Shown: positions 53,599-62,638 of the stretch, one piece after another
Position numbering within the stretch: the first letter of the stretch is position 1
Layout: the number at the start of each line of letters is the position of its first letter
Source of the DNA: an uncultured Fidelibacterota bacterium
GTDB taxonomy: Bacteria > Fidelibacterota > UBA8477 > JABMPR01
NCBI GenBank assembly: GCA_937888365.1
Contig: CALBFA010000073.1
Coordinates: forward strand, 48,682-112,681
Length of the DNA: 64,000 nt
Direction: 5' to 3'
Translations under genes and position numbers: made by a program
Notes under the pieces: generated by a model
Told to the model about the DNA's origin: nothing
Seen by the model: the letters and a program-made list of their open reading frames with translations, nothing else
The model's database searches: none

Positions 53599-53648
53599 TT
53601 CTAAAGGTTAAGAATATTTAGAATTAAAATTCTTGTTTACCGTACACT

Positions 53649-55049
53649 CTATATGTGTTCGACTTGTTTTTCCAAATTGATAGGATGCTTTTTCTCAAGC
53701 GATTTAATCTTTGTCCAAAGCCATCCAAAACCAACAGAGCCCGCTGTAGTAGCCGAAAGGGCAATTGAATACCAAACCCAATAATAGGGTTTACCTGCGA
53801 TTTGTGTGAAATAGTAAGTCAATGGAATCGAAATTAAAATAACACGTATCAAGGTAATAATTAACGGAGGCAATCCGTAGCCCATACCTTGCATCATCCG
53901 GCCAGAAAGCATACCGATGGATATGATCCAATAGAAAAAAGAAAGCGTTCGGACAAGGCTGACCGCGACTTCAATGACAAGCGGATCTTTTGTAAAGATT
54001 TGGAAAAAATGCGGTGAGAAAAAGTAAAAAATAATGCCACCGGTGATGCCTATTGTAAGACCGGTTCGTAATCCATAGAAAACGACTTTTTTGACTAAAT
54101 CAATTCGTTGAGCGCCTGTAAACATACCAACGAGTGTGACTAAACTATGACCCAAGGCCATAATCGGTAAGAAAAATATTTGGTCGAGTCTGCCAGATAG
54201 TTCAAACCCTGCCACAACTTTAGGGGAATAACCCACCAATATCTTATTAAAAACAGCATTCCCCAATGACATAACAACCATGGCCAATGATGATGGGATA
54301 CCAATCTTTGCGATGCTGATTAAAATATTTCTATTGAATTTAAAATGACGCATTTTCAGAGAAAGGAAGGTGCTTTTCTTAATAATGATGATATAAAGTA
54401 ATCCGAAGGTTGTGATAAGCTGGGAAAGTATGGTTGCCAACGCGGCACCTTTAACACCCATATCCAGTCCAAAAATAAAAATAGGATCGAGGATGACGTT
54501 GACAACAGTTGCTACGGCTTGAAATTTCATTGGCGTCATTGTGTCGCCTTCGCCGTTAAAAATAGACCGAAGAAGAATGCCTGCTAAAGAGAAAATAAAT
54601 CCGCCAGCAATAATTCTAAAATATCCGAGCGTTTGGCTCATAAGGTTTGCTGGCGCGCCCATAACAGTCAGAATTTTTTCGCCAAACAAGAGCCCCGAAC
54701 TGGCAAAAATAACGCCTAAAATCAGTCCAATAAGAAGTCCATGTTCAGCCGCATTATTGGCAGAAGCTTTATCTTTCCGTCCAATATTCTGGGCAATAAC
54801 GGCTGTTACACCATTGCCTAAACCAAATGTAATACCATAGGAAAACCAAAATAATGGCATATTAAATGCGAGTGCGGTTATAGCGTCGGGTGAAATTCGC
54901 CCAACGAAAACCATGTCTGTAATGCTATAGGCGGTTTGAACCAGCATCCCCATCATAACAGGAACGGCTAAAGTCCAAACGGCTTTGGTGGGATTACTTG
55001 CGAACGATTCGAATCTATCTTTTGATTGTATTTTTGCCATAGGCGACAA
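53649..55049 (-). CDS. MATE family multidrug/metabolite exporter
   Basis: A 466-residue transporter with twelve membrane helices in two similar halves. Signatures include AVPVMMGMLVQTAYSITDMVFVG in the first half, the GNGVTAVIAQNIGRKD loop and the matching second-half segment around GIPSSLAMVVMSLGNAVFN. It exports drugs or metabolites by Na+ or H+ antiport. It starts 5 bases after menE ends, so it may be on the men transcript. The substrate is unknown. Confidence 0.9.
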   Translation of the reverse strand: MSPMAKIQSKDRFESFASNPTKAVWTLAVPVMMGMLVQTAYSITDMVFVGRISPDAITALAFNMPLFWFSYGITFGLGNGVTAVIAQNIGRKDKASANNAAEHGLLIGLILGVIFASSGLLFGEKILTVMGAPANLMSQTLGYFRIIAGGFIFSLAGILLRSIFNGEGDTMTPMKFQAVATVVNVILDPIFIFGLDMGVKGAALATILSQLITTFGLLYIIIIKKSTFLSLKMRHFKFNRNILISIAKIGIPSSLAMVVMSLGNAVFNKILVGYSPKVVAGFELSGRLDQIFFLPIMALGHSLVTLVGMFTGAQRIDLVKKVVFYGLRTGLTIGITGGIIFYFFSPHFFQIFTKDPLVIEVAVSLVRTLSFFYWIISIGMLSGRMMQGMGYGLPPLIITLIRVILISIPLTYYFTQIAGKPYYWVWYSIALSATTAGSVGFGWLWTKIKSLEKKHPINLEKQVEHI

Positions 55050-55054
55050 GCTCT

Positions 55055-56491
55055 TTAAGAAAATGCTTTGAGCAAGGACGAAGAATGATTTAGATAAAAT
55101 TCTTTTAAATTATTTCGAGACGTTTTTATGCCTGTATTTTCGAGTTCTGGTGGAAAAAGAAAAAATGCATCAGGAATCATAAAGAATGGGTGCTTTAGCT
55201 TGAGTGAATGTCGTACAAACGATTCCGCTATAATAATATCGTTGCTTTTTCGAATGAACGCGATGGGTCTTTCGCCAAATTCATTATTTGGGGTGCCGAT
55301 TACGTAACATTCATCAACACCTTCGATTTGCATAAGTGATGTCTCTATTTCTTCTGCTTGGATATTTTCGCCACCCGAAATAATGATATTATGGATGCGA
55401 CCTGTCACAATTAATTGGCTCTTATGATTGATATAACCTAAATCGCCGCTGTGAAACCAACCATCGTCGTCTCTAGGATCTATCAAATTATTGCGTTGTG
55501 TCGGATTTAAATACCCGAGGCAAAGAGATTCGCCCCTCACCAATATTTCGCCATGATGATCGATTGTCATATCTGTATTTGCAAGGAGTTGTCCCGATGT
55601 ATTCATTTCAAAATCATCGGCATCTAGGCGAGTTGTCGTCACTTGAGACGCCATTTCCGTTAATCCATACGTTAGTTGAATAGGTAATCCTCGTTTTTTC
55701 GCTTCTGCAACGACGCTATAATCCGTTCGATCTCCACCGACTAAAACAGATGTTAAATTTAGGATGTCGTCGATTGAGAAATCACTCTTGAGTAGCGCTC
55801 TCAACTGTGTCGGAACGAATGATACATGCGTTATTTGAGATTGAATCAATGTGTCGAGCATGGAAATATCTTTATCTTGAAAAACAAGTGTCGATTGCGT
55901 GAGAAGTCCTCGAATCAGCAATCCCATCCCCCCAACATGATTAAACGGAAGTATGGCTAAAGTCCTTGAATCTTCGCAGAGTTGCGAATTTTCCACAACC
56001 CCCTTCGCATTTGCCATCAATGTATCGAGTGTATGGACAACATATTTGGATTTTTGAGTGCTGCCGGACGTTTGGAAAATAATATGATTTTGAGGACGTA
56101 AATGAGTACTTCCAAATTTGAATTCACTCAAATCTTCAAAAGGAATAAAATCGACAGAAAAGTTGATGTTTTCAATTGTCCTCGGCCCCACAAGATATGC
56201 AAGTTTTGCGTCGGAAATGATGGTTTCTAATTGTTCATGAGGATGCCGTTTGGACAGCAGAAAAATGTCGTGTCCTTGCATCAATGCCACAAGAAATGCG
56301 AGGATAAAATCAGGACTCGTTTCTTCGATAATACCAATAAATTGAGGCGATGAGCGTGGGACACGTTGGAGCAAATGATGAAGGTCATCGAATGAAAAAT
56401 TAAGATTCGGTGACTCCATAAATAATCTATCCTGACAATTTGTAGTGCTTGTAAGTTTGAGAAGAGTACTGGAATTAAGCGTGGACGGCAT
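55055..56491 (-). CDS. menE: O-succinylbenzoate-CoA ligase
   Basis: A 478-residue adenylate-forming enzyme. The P-loop is FQTSGSTQKSKYVVHT, followed by the A5 motif LTYGLTEMASQ, the A7/A8 region HSGDLGYINHK and the hinge TGRIHNIIISGGENIQ. The catalytic lysine position is at the end of the C-terminal domain (GIKTSRNNLKEF). It activates o-succinylbenzoate in menaquinone synthesis. It overlaps menC by 17 bases and is the last of the five men genes here. Confidence 0.88.
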   Translation of the reverse strand: MPSTLNSSTLLKLTSTTNCQDRLFMESPNLNFSFDDLHHLLQRVPRSSPQFIGIIEETSPDFILAFLVALMQGHDIFLLSKRHPHEQLETIISDAKLAYLVGPRTIENINFSVDFIPFEDLSEFKFGSTHLRPQNHIIFQTSGSTQKSKYVVHTLDTLMANAKGVVENSQLCEDSRTLAILPFNHVGGMGLLIRGLLTQSTLVFQDKDISMLDTLIQSQITHVSFVPTQLRALLKSDFSIDDILNLTSVLVGGDRTDYSVVAEAKKRGLPIQLTYGLTEMASQVTTTRLDADDFEMNTSGQLLANTDMTIDHHGEILVRGESLCLGYLNPTQRNNLIDPRDDDGWFHSGDLGYINHKSQLIVTGRIHNIIISGGENIQAEEIETSLMQIEGVDECYVIGTPNNEFGERPIAFIRKSNDIIIAESFVRHSLKLKHPFFMIPDAFFLFPPELENTGIKTSRNNLKEFYLNHSSSLLKAFS

Positions 56492-57539
56492 GGAGTAAAT
56501 TCATTTTATTTTTATTGAAAAAGCGTTGATGAGAAGGTGTAAGGATGGCTTCCAATCGACCCTTATTGATAAGCAAAGATTCGTTTAGAATATCGGTTTG
56601 CAAATATCGATACGTGTCGATCCCCATTGGATTTGCATTGTTAAGGAGCTTCAAATTCATGCGGGCAATATTCATAAGGCCAATACCACTTTCGTAGCTA
56701 GAGCTTAAAACAAATTTGGGTGAAATCAATTCATAATGCGACATTAATCTTAGGAGTGTCGATTTCCCTCCCATCAGCGTTGGCTTATAAACAATGGCGT
56801 CAATCCCTTGGAAAAATGGAAGTCTGCTCCAATCTTTTTCTCGCAACGACTCATCTAATGCGATAGGCATATTGGTTTTCAAATAGAGCTTTTTTAGGAG
56901 TGATGGATTTTGCAATGGTTCTTCAATATATTCAATCACTTCGCGATTTTTAAGTCCATCCCAAAATATGCAGGCGTCTTCAAAACTCCACGCTTGATTG
57001 GCATCAAGACGTATGGATTTGGGCGGTAAATGCGTTGATGTCATGGCGTTGATGCGACTGATTTCCTCTTGAATTGAAAGTTGACCAACTTTTATTTTGA
57101 AGCTAGAATATCCGTCCTCAATCAAGCGATTTAAGTCCATAGAATCATTTTGAATGAGTGCATTAATCGCTGCATTTGTAAATAAAATTTCGCCAGGATT
57201 CTCTTTTTGATGTCGGATGCAATTAAGCGCCGATTCTATCCCGAATTGAACGGATGGAGAGAGAGTCGATTGTTTCTCAAGATAAACCGCCACCATTGTT
57301 TCAAGCTCAAAAGAATTTGCAAATGCTTCCATGACCATTCTAATTTCGGCTTCTGCTTGAGGTAAAGTTTCATTGCTAAAGAAAACGAGCGGCGCGATAT
57401 CGCCTGTTCCGTGTTTCCCTTCATTGTCGATGATATGGAGAATAAGTCCGTCGCGGGTCGAACGTGTCGTTTGCCCAAAAATAATGTTTTGTGTTAAAAT
57501 ATTCTGATATGAATAAAGTCGTATATGTGCTTTGGACAT
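56475..57539 (-). CDS. menC: o-Succinylbenzoate synthase
   Basis: A 354-residue enolase-superfamily enzyme. I prefer the ATG at 57539, with AAGGA 9 bases upstream, over a TTG three codons earlier. Catalytic residues include the SSFKIKVG lysine pair, metal ligands in LDANQAW, IEEPLQN and ALDESLR, and the second lysine in VYKPTLMGG. It dehydrates SHCHC to o-succinylbenzoate. It lies between menA and menE on one transcript. Confidence 0.9.
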   Translation of the reverse strand: MSKAHIRLYSYQNILTQNIIFGQTTRSTRDGLILHIIDNEGKHGTGDIAPLVFFSNETLPQAEAEIRMVMEAFANSFELETMVAVYLEKQSTLSPSVQFGIESALNCIRHQKENPGEILFTNAAINALIQNDSMDLNRLIEDGYSSFKIKVGQLSIQEEISRINAMTSTHLPPKSIRLDANQAWSFEDACIFWDGLKNREVIEYIEEPLQNPSLLKKLYLKTNMPIALDESLREKDWSRLPFFQGIDAIVYKPTLMGGKSTLLRLMSHYELISPKFVLSSSYESGIGLMNIARMNLKLLNNANPMGIDTYRYLQTDILNESLLINKGRLEAILTPSHQRFFNKNKMNLLHAVHA

Positions 57540-57558
57540 GTTTTTCAATTTCCTTTTG

Positions 57559-58437
57559 TTACGTAATAAGCCATCCCAGGGAAAAAAGTAAAGTAAAAAC
57601 GAGCTGAATTCTTGCCGTCATGGGAAGAACTTCTAAAAGTTCGCGACTGTCGCTATAGGACAAAATCCGCTTAATAGGCATCACAAATAGAAAAAAAGTT
57701 AGCATGCCGATGAGGCTGACATAATGGTCGTGCTGAAAAATGAGTAGAAAGAGTAGAGGCGAGACCAATGCCAGAGAAATGCTCGCGAGATACTCCGTTT
57801 CTCCAAAGGTTGCGCCGAAACGCGCAATGAGCGTATTCTTGCCAGTTTTACGGTCTTCATCAATGTCCCGCAGATTATTGATGGATAACAAGGCTACGGA
57901 AAAAAGCCCTTGAGCAGCGCCAAAAGCGAGAGCCAGATTTGAATGTTCCAGCGCTTGGACATAATAAGTTCCCCAGGTTGCAATGGGTCCAAAAAAGAGA
58001 AACGCGAAAATGTCGCCTAATCCATGATAGGCCAATGGAAACGGTCCACCCGTATAAATAACGCCGAGGAGAAGTGACGAAAGACCCAGAAAAACAATGG
58101 GCCAACCGCCTCGCGAAACAAGATAAATCCCAATGATGAAAGCAAGGGCGAAAGAAAGTAGCATGGCTTTTTTCATGGCGTTTGGTGTGACAAGTCCTCG
58201 ATGCGTGAGCCGTTGAGGACCGATTCGCTCGCTGGTATCACCGCCTTTTTTATAGTCGAAATAGTCGTTGGCGAAATTGGTTCCGATTTGAATAAAAAAT
58301 GCACCGAATAATGCCGCAATTGCAGACCATAAATGAAACACACCTTCAGAATACGCTAAAATTGTCGCCATTAAAACAGGTGCAAAAGCGGCACTTAGGG
58401 TTTTGGGTCGAGCGGCTTCTATCCAGAGCTTAAACAT
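57559..58437 (-). CDS. menA: 1,4-Dihydroxy-2-naphthoate polyprenyltransferase
   Basis: A 292-residue UbiA-family membrane prenyltransferase with about eight to nine helices. The first prenyl-diphosphate motif is NDYFDYKKGGDTSER and the second lies in NNLRDIDEDRKTGKNT. It attaches the isoprenoid tail to 1,4-dihydroxy-2-naphthoate, making demethylmenaquinone. Starts well with an N-terminal WIEAARPKTLSA, characteristic of MenA. It is 29 bases downstream of the four-helix-bundle gene. Confidence 0.93.
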   Translation of the reverse strand: MFKLWIEAARPKTLSAAFAPVLMATILAYSEGVFHLWSAIAALFGAFFIQIGTNFANDYFDYKKGGDTSERIGPQRLTHRGLVTPNAMKKAMLLSFALAFIIGIYLVSRGGWPIVFLGLSSLLLGVIYTGGPFPLAYHGLGDIFAFLFFGPIATWGTYYVQALEHSNLALAFGAAQGLFSVALLSINNLRDIDEDRKTGKNTLIARFGATFGETEYLASISLALVSPLLFLLIFQHDHYVSLIGMLTFFLFVMPIKRILSYSDSRELLEVLPMTARIQLVFTLLFSLGWLIT

Positions 58438-58466
58438 ATAATATATAAAAAAGAAAATTTAACATA

Positions 58467-58823
58467 TTACGTTTTTGACAGTGTTTTGCGAGTTGAAAAG
58501 AAAATAGCAGTGAGTTCCTTTGCTTCTTTGAGTAGAGGTTCAATTTTAGATTCGATGACCAGTTTTTCATCCTGGCAGAACTCAATCCAAAAGACACTCT
58601 CATCTACTTCTTCTAAGACAATACTTTTTTTAGCTTTAAAAGCAGCCTTTAACTGGCCTAAAAGCGCTGCCCGATAATTTGCTGCTACTGATGTCGATGA
58701 ACGGATAAGCTGGTTTTGAATATGTCTTCCCAGTGTGTCACTTGGGAGCGAAAAAGCGAATTTAACGCAACGATGTGCAAAAGCTTTTGTTCTCAATTTC
58801 ATTTGTTCATTAGCACTACTCAT
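58467..58823 (-). CDS. Four-helix-bundle protein (S23/TIGR02436 type)
   Basis: A 118-residue, all-helical protein with the family pattern LRTKAFAHRCVKFAFSLP, QLIRSSTSVAANYRAALLG, KKSIVLEEVDESVFWIEF and the final KEAKELTAIFFST helix. Such proteins were first seen in intervening sequences of 23S rRNA and are scattered singly through FCB genomes. Their function is unknown. Here one interrupts the men operon between menB and menA. A 7-bp tandem repeat ends 3 bases before its start codon, which is unusual. Insertion into an otherwise tight operon suggests mobility. Confidence 0.88.
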   Translation of the reverse strand: MSSANEQMKLRTKAFAHRCVKFAFSLPSDTLGRHIQNQLIRSSTSVAANYRAALLGQLKAAFKAKKSIVLEEVDESVFWIEFCQDEKLVIESKIEPLLKEAKELTAIFFSTRKTLSKT

Positions 58824-58826
58824 CGA

Positions 58827-58874
58827 TATTTTCTATTTTCTATTTTCTATTTTCTATTTTCTATTTTCTATTTT
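58827..58874. repeat. Tandem repeat of TATTTTC, 6.9 copies
   Basis: Six full 7-bp copies plus a partial one, without a single mismatch, between the menB stop and the four-helix-bundle start codon. On the minus strand it is GAAAATA repeated, reaching to within 3 bases of that gene's ATG and so covering its ribosome binding region. Perfect copies suggest a young or active microsatellite that could alter expression by slippage. Confidence 0.95.
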
Positions 58875-58886
58875 AAAGTTTTTTAA

Positions 58887-59708
58887 CTACGGCCGCCAAG
58901 GATATTTCTTAAAGTTGGGTTTACGTTTTTCGTTGAACGCGTTTCGCCCTTCTTGGGCTTCTTCTGTCATGTAATAAAGCAACGTCGCATTTCCTGCCAG
59001 CTCTTGCAAGCCTGTTTGACCATCGACGTCGGCATTAAAGGCCGATTTTAGGAGGCGAATCGACAGGGGAGAATGCTCTAGGATTTCCTTCGACCATTTC
59101 ACCGTTTCATTTTCCAATTCGGCGTAAGGTACAACCGTATTGACGAGTCCCATATCCAGCGCTTCTTGAGCATTATATTGACGACATAAAAACCAAATTT
59201 CACGCGCTTTCTTTTGACCCACGATAGATGCCATGTAGCTCGCGCCGTATCCACCGTCGAATGAACCAACTTTCGGCCCAGTTTGACCAAAAATAGCATT
59301 ATCAGCGGCAATCGTTAAATCGCAAACCAAATGTAAAACGTGTCCGCCACCAATAGAATATCCAGCCACCATTGCGATGACAGGTTTAGGCAGCGTTCGA
59401 ATTTGTCGCTGTAAATCAAGGACATTTAGGCGATGAACGCCTTGGCCATCTTTATATCCCGAATCGCCTCGTATGCCTTGATCACCGCCAGAACAAAAAG
59501 CTTTCTCGCCTTCGCCCGTCAAAATAATGACGCCAATTTTTGGATCTTCTCGTGCAATTTCAAACGCTTGAATCATTTCCATCACCGTTAGAGGGCGAAA
59601 TGCGTTGCGTTTCTCAGGTCGATTAATCGTGATTTTTGCGATTCCTTCGAAGGTCTCAAATTTTATATCGGTGTAATCTGCGCGTTTTTTCCAGTTAAAT
59701 GGGGTCAT
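58887..59708 (-). CDS. menB: 1,4-Dihydroxy-2-naphthoyl-CoA synthase
   Basis: A 273-residue crotonase-fold enzyme. Starting at the second of two close ATGs puts AAAGG 8 bases upstream. MenB-specific features are the [18 protein letters not shown] opening, [32 protein letters not shown] and [14 protein letters not shown]. It cyclises o-succinylbenzoyl-CoA. It follows menH by 91 bases and lies ahead of the four-helix-bundle insertion. Confidence 0.95.
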   Translation of the reverse strand: MTPFNWKKRADYTDIKFETFEGIAKITINRPEKRNAFRPLTVMEMIQAFEIAREDPKIGVIILTGEGEKAFCSGGDQGIRGDSGYKDGQGVHRLNVLDLQRQIRTLPKPVIAMVAGYSIGGGHVLHLVCDLTIAADNAIFGQTGPKVGSFDGGYGASYMASIVGQKKAREIWFLCRQYNAQEALDMGLVNTVVPYAELENETVKWSKEILEHSPLSIRLLKSAFNADVDGQTGLQELAGNATLLYYMTEEAQEGRNAFNEKRKPNFKKYPWRP

Positions 59709-59805
59709 GTTCATAGCCTTTCAATGGTCCATAAATTATTTCAATCATCATCATGCGACGAATCTATTTAAAGTTAGGGTTTTAAAAAGAGTATTGAGTC
59801 GGAAA

Positions 59806-60603
59806 TTACAGTTCAGCCACAAAGGTTTCGATTGATTGAGCCACAAAACTAGCGTTCTCAATATGTAGTGCATGAGAAGCATTTGGAATAGCTTTTACGT
59901 CGGCATTAGGCAATATTGCGTTCATTTTATGCATGATAGTTGCATATTTAGAATCAAACTCGCCATGGAGAAATAATGTAGGCATTGCTAAGTTTTTTAG
60001 TCGGTCCCAATAGTTGGGTTGATGACTCAAAGCGAATGTCTGAAAGGATTGAGCTAATGTTTCCATGTCGAGGGACGATTTCCGAGACAGAATTTCGTCC
60101 ATAATTTGAGGCTTCTTTTGTAAAGTATGAAAAAGTGGAAGTTCATACCATTTTTCAAAAAATGCTTTGTTCTCCAGCGTCAAAATGTCGTTTACGATAC
60201 AGGTTTCCCATGCTATGCGTTGAGATATTGATGCATTTGCTTCAACCCCCGCGGATGTTGAACACAGCACAAGCGCTTTCACTTTTTCAGGATGACGCAA
60301 CGCAAAAGAAAGTGCAAGTCGTGCGCCCATAGAATATCCAACAAGGACAATGGGGTCGCTTTGATTCATAAGGTGAGACTCAAAAAGTTGATCAACATGC
60401 TTTTCAAACGATAAATCGGGATTTATGGGTACGCCATGATGGCCTGGTAATCCAATTGATTCGCATTTATAATCTGAGGGGAGAGCATCGATAACCGCAT
60501 CCCAATCGTGAACAGAACCACCGAAACCATGAAGGAAAAGGAATTTGCACGTTTTGAGTTTGCTTACCGTTGCAGTTTTAATAGACACCTGTTGAATCAT
60601 CAT
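59806..60603 (-). CDS. menH: SHCHC synthase-like alpha/beta hydrolase
   Basis: A 265-residue alpha/beta hydrolase. The oxyanion motif is LFLHGFGGSVHDW, the nucleophile elbow LVGYSMGARLAL carries the catalytic serine, then an acid in HGEFDSKY and a histidine in NASHALHIE. MenH expels pyruvate from SEPHCHC; alpha/beta hydrolases are hard to tell apart, but the men neighbours support it. The start overlaps the end of the preceding lipoprotein gene by 26 bases. It lacks a Shine-Dalgarno sequence, so translation is probably coupled. Confidence 0.85.
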   Translation of the reverse strand: MMIQQVSIKTATVSKLKTCKFLFLHGFGGSVHDWDAVIDALPSDYKCESIGLPGHHGVPINPDLSFEKHVDQLFESHLMNQSDPIVLVGYSMGARLALSFALRHPEKVKALVLCSTSAGVEANASISQRIAWETCIVNDILTLENKAFFEKWYELPLFHTLQKKPQIMDEILSRKSSLDMETLAQSFQTFALSHQPNYWDRLKNLAMPTLFLHGEFDSKYATIMHKMNAILPNADVKAIPNASHALHIENASFVAQSIETFVAEL

Positions 60604-61633
60604 TTAATTGAAGAAGTCCGTTTTCTAAATAATCGCCTAGAGGCCATCTCAATCTATAAAAGTCTGAGTTGTTGAAGTCGTTCGGCTCATCTTTCATCAA
60701 GAACTTTAGAGAATCTCCATTAAGTATTAGTTCCAAAAACATCCATTGGTTATTAGTGATAGACGCTTGAATGATAGTGGGGTTACGGGAATCATTTGGT
60801 ACATTCATTTTAATATAGTAAGTAGATGGAAAATAGATATTCTTATCTGTTACGATGGTTTCAACATACGGCGTGAATTTTTGGAGTTCATCAATAATAT
60901 AGGGTCTTTTTTGACTCCGATTCATTTTATCCCAATTTTGAGGTAGCGGGGTGTTTAATATATTAAAGACCGATCTATAAATTGAGGTATCTCTTAAAAT
61001 TTCGTATTCGTTTGGTTCCCAAGAGAATTTAGTGAGCAAATTAAAGTAAAGTTCCTTGGCCTCTTTATTGACATAGTGATTTGGCGGGATCGAATCCATC
61101 CAGACAGGGAAAATTCCCATCGTTGAATATTTTTGAACCTCACTTATACCATCTCTTTCTCTTTTATTCCTAATGATTAAAGAATATTTTCCGCTAGCTA
61201 ATTTTCGAAAATCTAAGCTGAAGTACGTATATTGCTTATAAAATGAGTTTTCCTTCCAATAAGCAAGAAAGCGAATATTTTCACCAGTTTGGATGCTTTC
61301 AGTACCCGAAAATAGCACATTTAGGTAAAGCCAACTATCTGGATTTAAAAGCAATTCTTTTTCTTCATGTATTAGTGGAATCGTATCTTTACCTAATTCC
61401 CAAAATATAGCTTTTGAATCAATATTTTTTACCAGTGTCGAAAACACACATTTATTATATTCATCGCCTAAAAACTGACCATTGCGAGGTGTTGCTGATA
61501 GGTTTTGATAAACGGTGTCTGCTAAGGACCAGCAGTTCAACAAGTCTTCTTTAGTTGTATCTGTCTCACATGTATTTAGTGAGAAAAGGAAAATAATTCC
61601 TGTAATGATATGTGCGTTAATAACAAGTTTCAC
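60578..61633 (-). CDS. Lipoprotein of unknown function
   Basis: A 351-residue protein with a GTG start preceded by GGGAG. An N-terminal signal (about 1-20) ends in a lipobox-like SLNTC. The mature part has mixed strand/helix composition with many aromatic residues and no motif I recognise. It overlaps the TSP3 gene by 17 bases upstream and menH by 26 bases downstream, so all are in one transcript. A surface or periplasmic role follows from the signal only. Confidence 0.7.
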   Translation of the reverse strand: MKLVINAHIITGIIFLFSLNTCETDTTKEDLLNCWSLADTVYQNLSATPRNGQFLGDEYNKCVFSTLVKNIDSKAIFWELGKDTIPLIHEEKELLLNPDSWLYLNVLFSGTESIQTGENIRFLAYWKENSFYKQYTYFSLDFRKLASGKYSLIIRNKRERDGISEVQKYSTMGIFPVWMDSIPPNHYVNKEAKELYFNLLTKFSWEPNEYEILRDTSIYRSVFNILNTPLPQNWDKMNRSQKRPYIIDELQKFTPYVETIVTDKNIYFPSTYYIKMNVPNDSRNPTIIQASITNNQWMFLELILNGDSLKFLMKDEPNDFNNSDFYRLRWPLGDYLENGLLQLNDDSTGVY

Positions 61634-62633
61634 TAATTCTCCCTTCGGTTTCAGCCAACTGATTCAATAAATTTTCTAACTGTAATTGATATTGTCTTTG
61701 CATTTGGGAAAGATTGAGTTTTACATCAGTGCAATGTGTACTTGGTATTGGGTTAGGGAAACACCTTAAAATATCCCGAGTAGTTTCTATTCGTGCTGAA
61801 ATGCCATCAATCATATATTGAGATTTACAGCAATGAAGTATGTCATCTATTTGGTTTGACCATTGGTTCATCTGGTCAATGGTTAATCCATCTACATCAT
61901 CACAAGTCGAATGGTATTCTGCACCATGCATCCCAAAAATACCAGCACCAGTAATGTACATCGGTGGATTATGCTCCCACCATTCGCATAGGACTCCATT
62001 TTCTGCCCCCAGATCACTAAGTTTGTCTAATATACATGCCCGTGGTTGACGATGATTTGGATCACCTTGCTCACCTATTTGTATAGGTGACTGTTGAATG
62101 TATTGATGAGCAGCACCAGCTATGCAATCTATAGTGTTGTTGTATATTTCTAATTCTGCTGTAATTTCATCAACACTACAGTCAGGATCTATTATAGTTG
62201 GGTCCGTTTCAGTGCACGGATTTATTGCTTGGTTAGGATTCCACATGTCACAGTTATCACATGTGTCTCCAATGCCATCATTATCTGAGTCTATTTGATT
62301 ATGGTTTTCATTTATTACACAGTTATCAATGCAATCTGGTATTTGATCACCATCAACATCCGTATAACAATCATCTAAATTAAAGCTATAAAAATCTGGG
62401 TCACAAACGTCACCAATTCTATCTTCATCGAAATCTTCTTGATATGGATTGTATGTGGCTCTGCAATTGTCAATATCATCAAGAATACCATCCCCATCTG
62501 AGTCTTGACAAACATCGCCCTGTCCATCAGCATTAAAATCAGCATTAGTGGGATCTGGAGTACAATCACATGCATCCACATCATTGCTCACACCATCACC
62601 ATCGTAATCATCAAAAGTAGGGTCATCAGGCAT
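61617..62633 (-). CDS. Thrombospondin type 3 repeat, cysteine-rich protein without its own signal peptide
   Basis: A 338-residue frame. Residues about 8-135 contain calcium-binding TSP3 repeats (DYDGDGVSNDVDAC, DSDGDGILDDIDNC, DSDNDGIGDTCDNC), and the rest is a cysteine-rich helical domain. Such proteins are secreted, yet this frame has neither signal peptide nor ribosome binding site. It begins just 5 bases after the stop of the exported protein at 62639. A -1 shift near 62650 would join them. Probably the C-terminal part of a broken or frameshifted gene. Confidence 0.7.
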   Translation of the reverse strand: MPDDPTFDDYDGDGVSNDVDACDCTPDPTNADFNADGQGDVCQDSDGDGILDDIDNCRATYNPYQEDFDEDRIGDVCDPDFYSFNLDDCYTDVDGDQIPDCIDNCVINENHNQIDSDNDGIGDTCDNCDMWNPNQAINPCTETDPTIIDPDCSVDEITAELEIYNNTIDCIAGAAHQYIQQSPIQIGEQGDPNHRQPRACILDKLSDLGAENGVLCEWWEHNPPMYITGAGIFGMHGAEYHSTCDDVDGLTIDQMNQWSNQIDDILHCCKSQYMIDGISARIETTRDILRCFPNPIPSTHCTDVKLNLSQMQRQYQLQLENLLNQLAETEGRISETCY

Positions 62634-62638
62634 AACTT

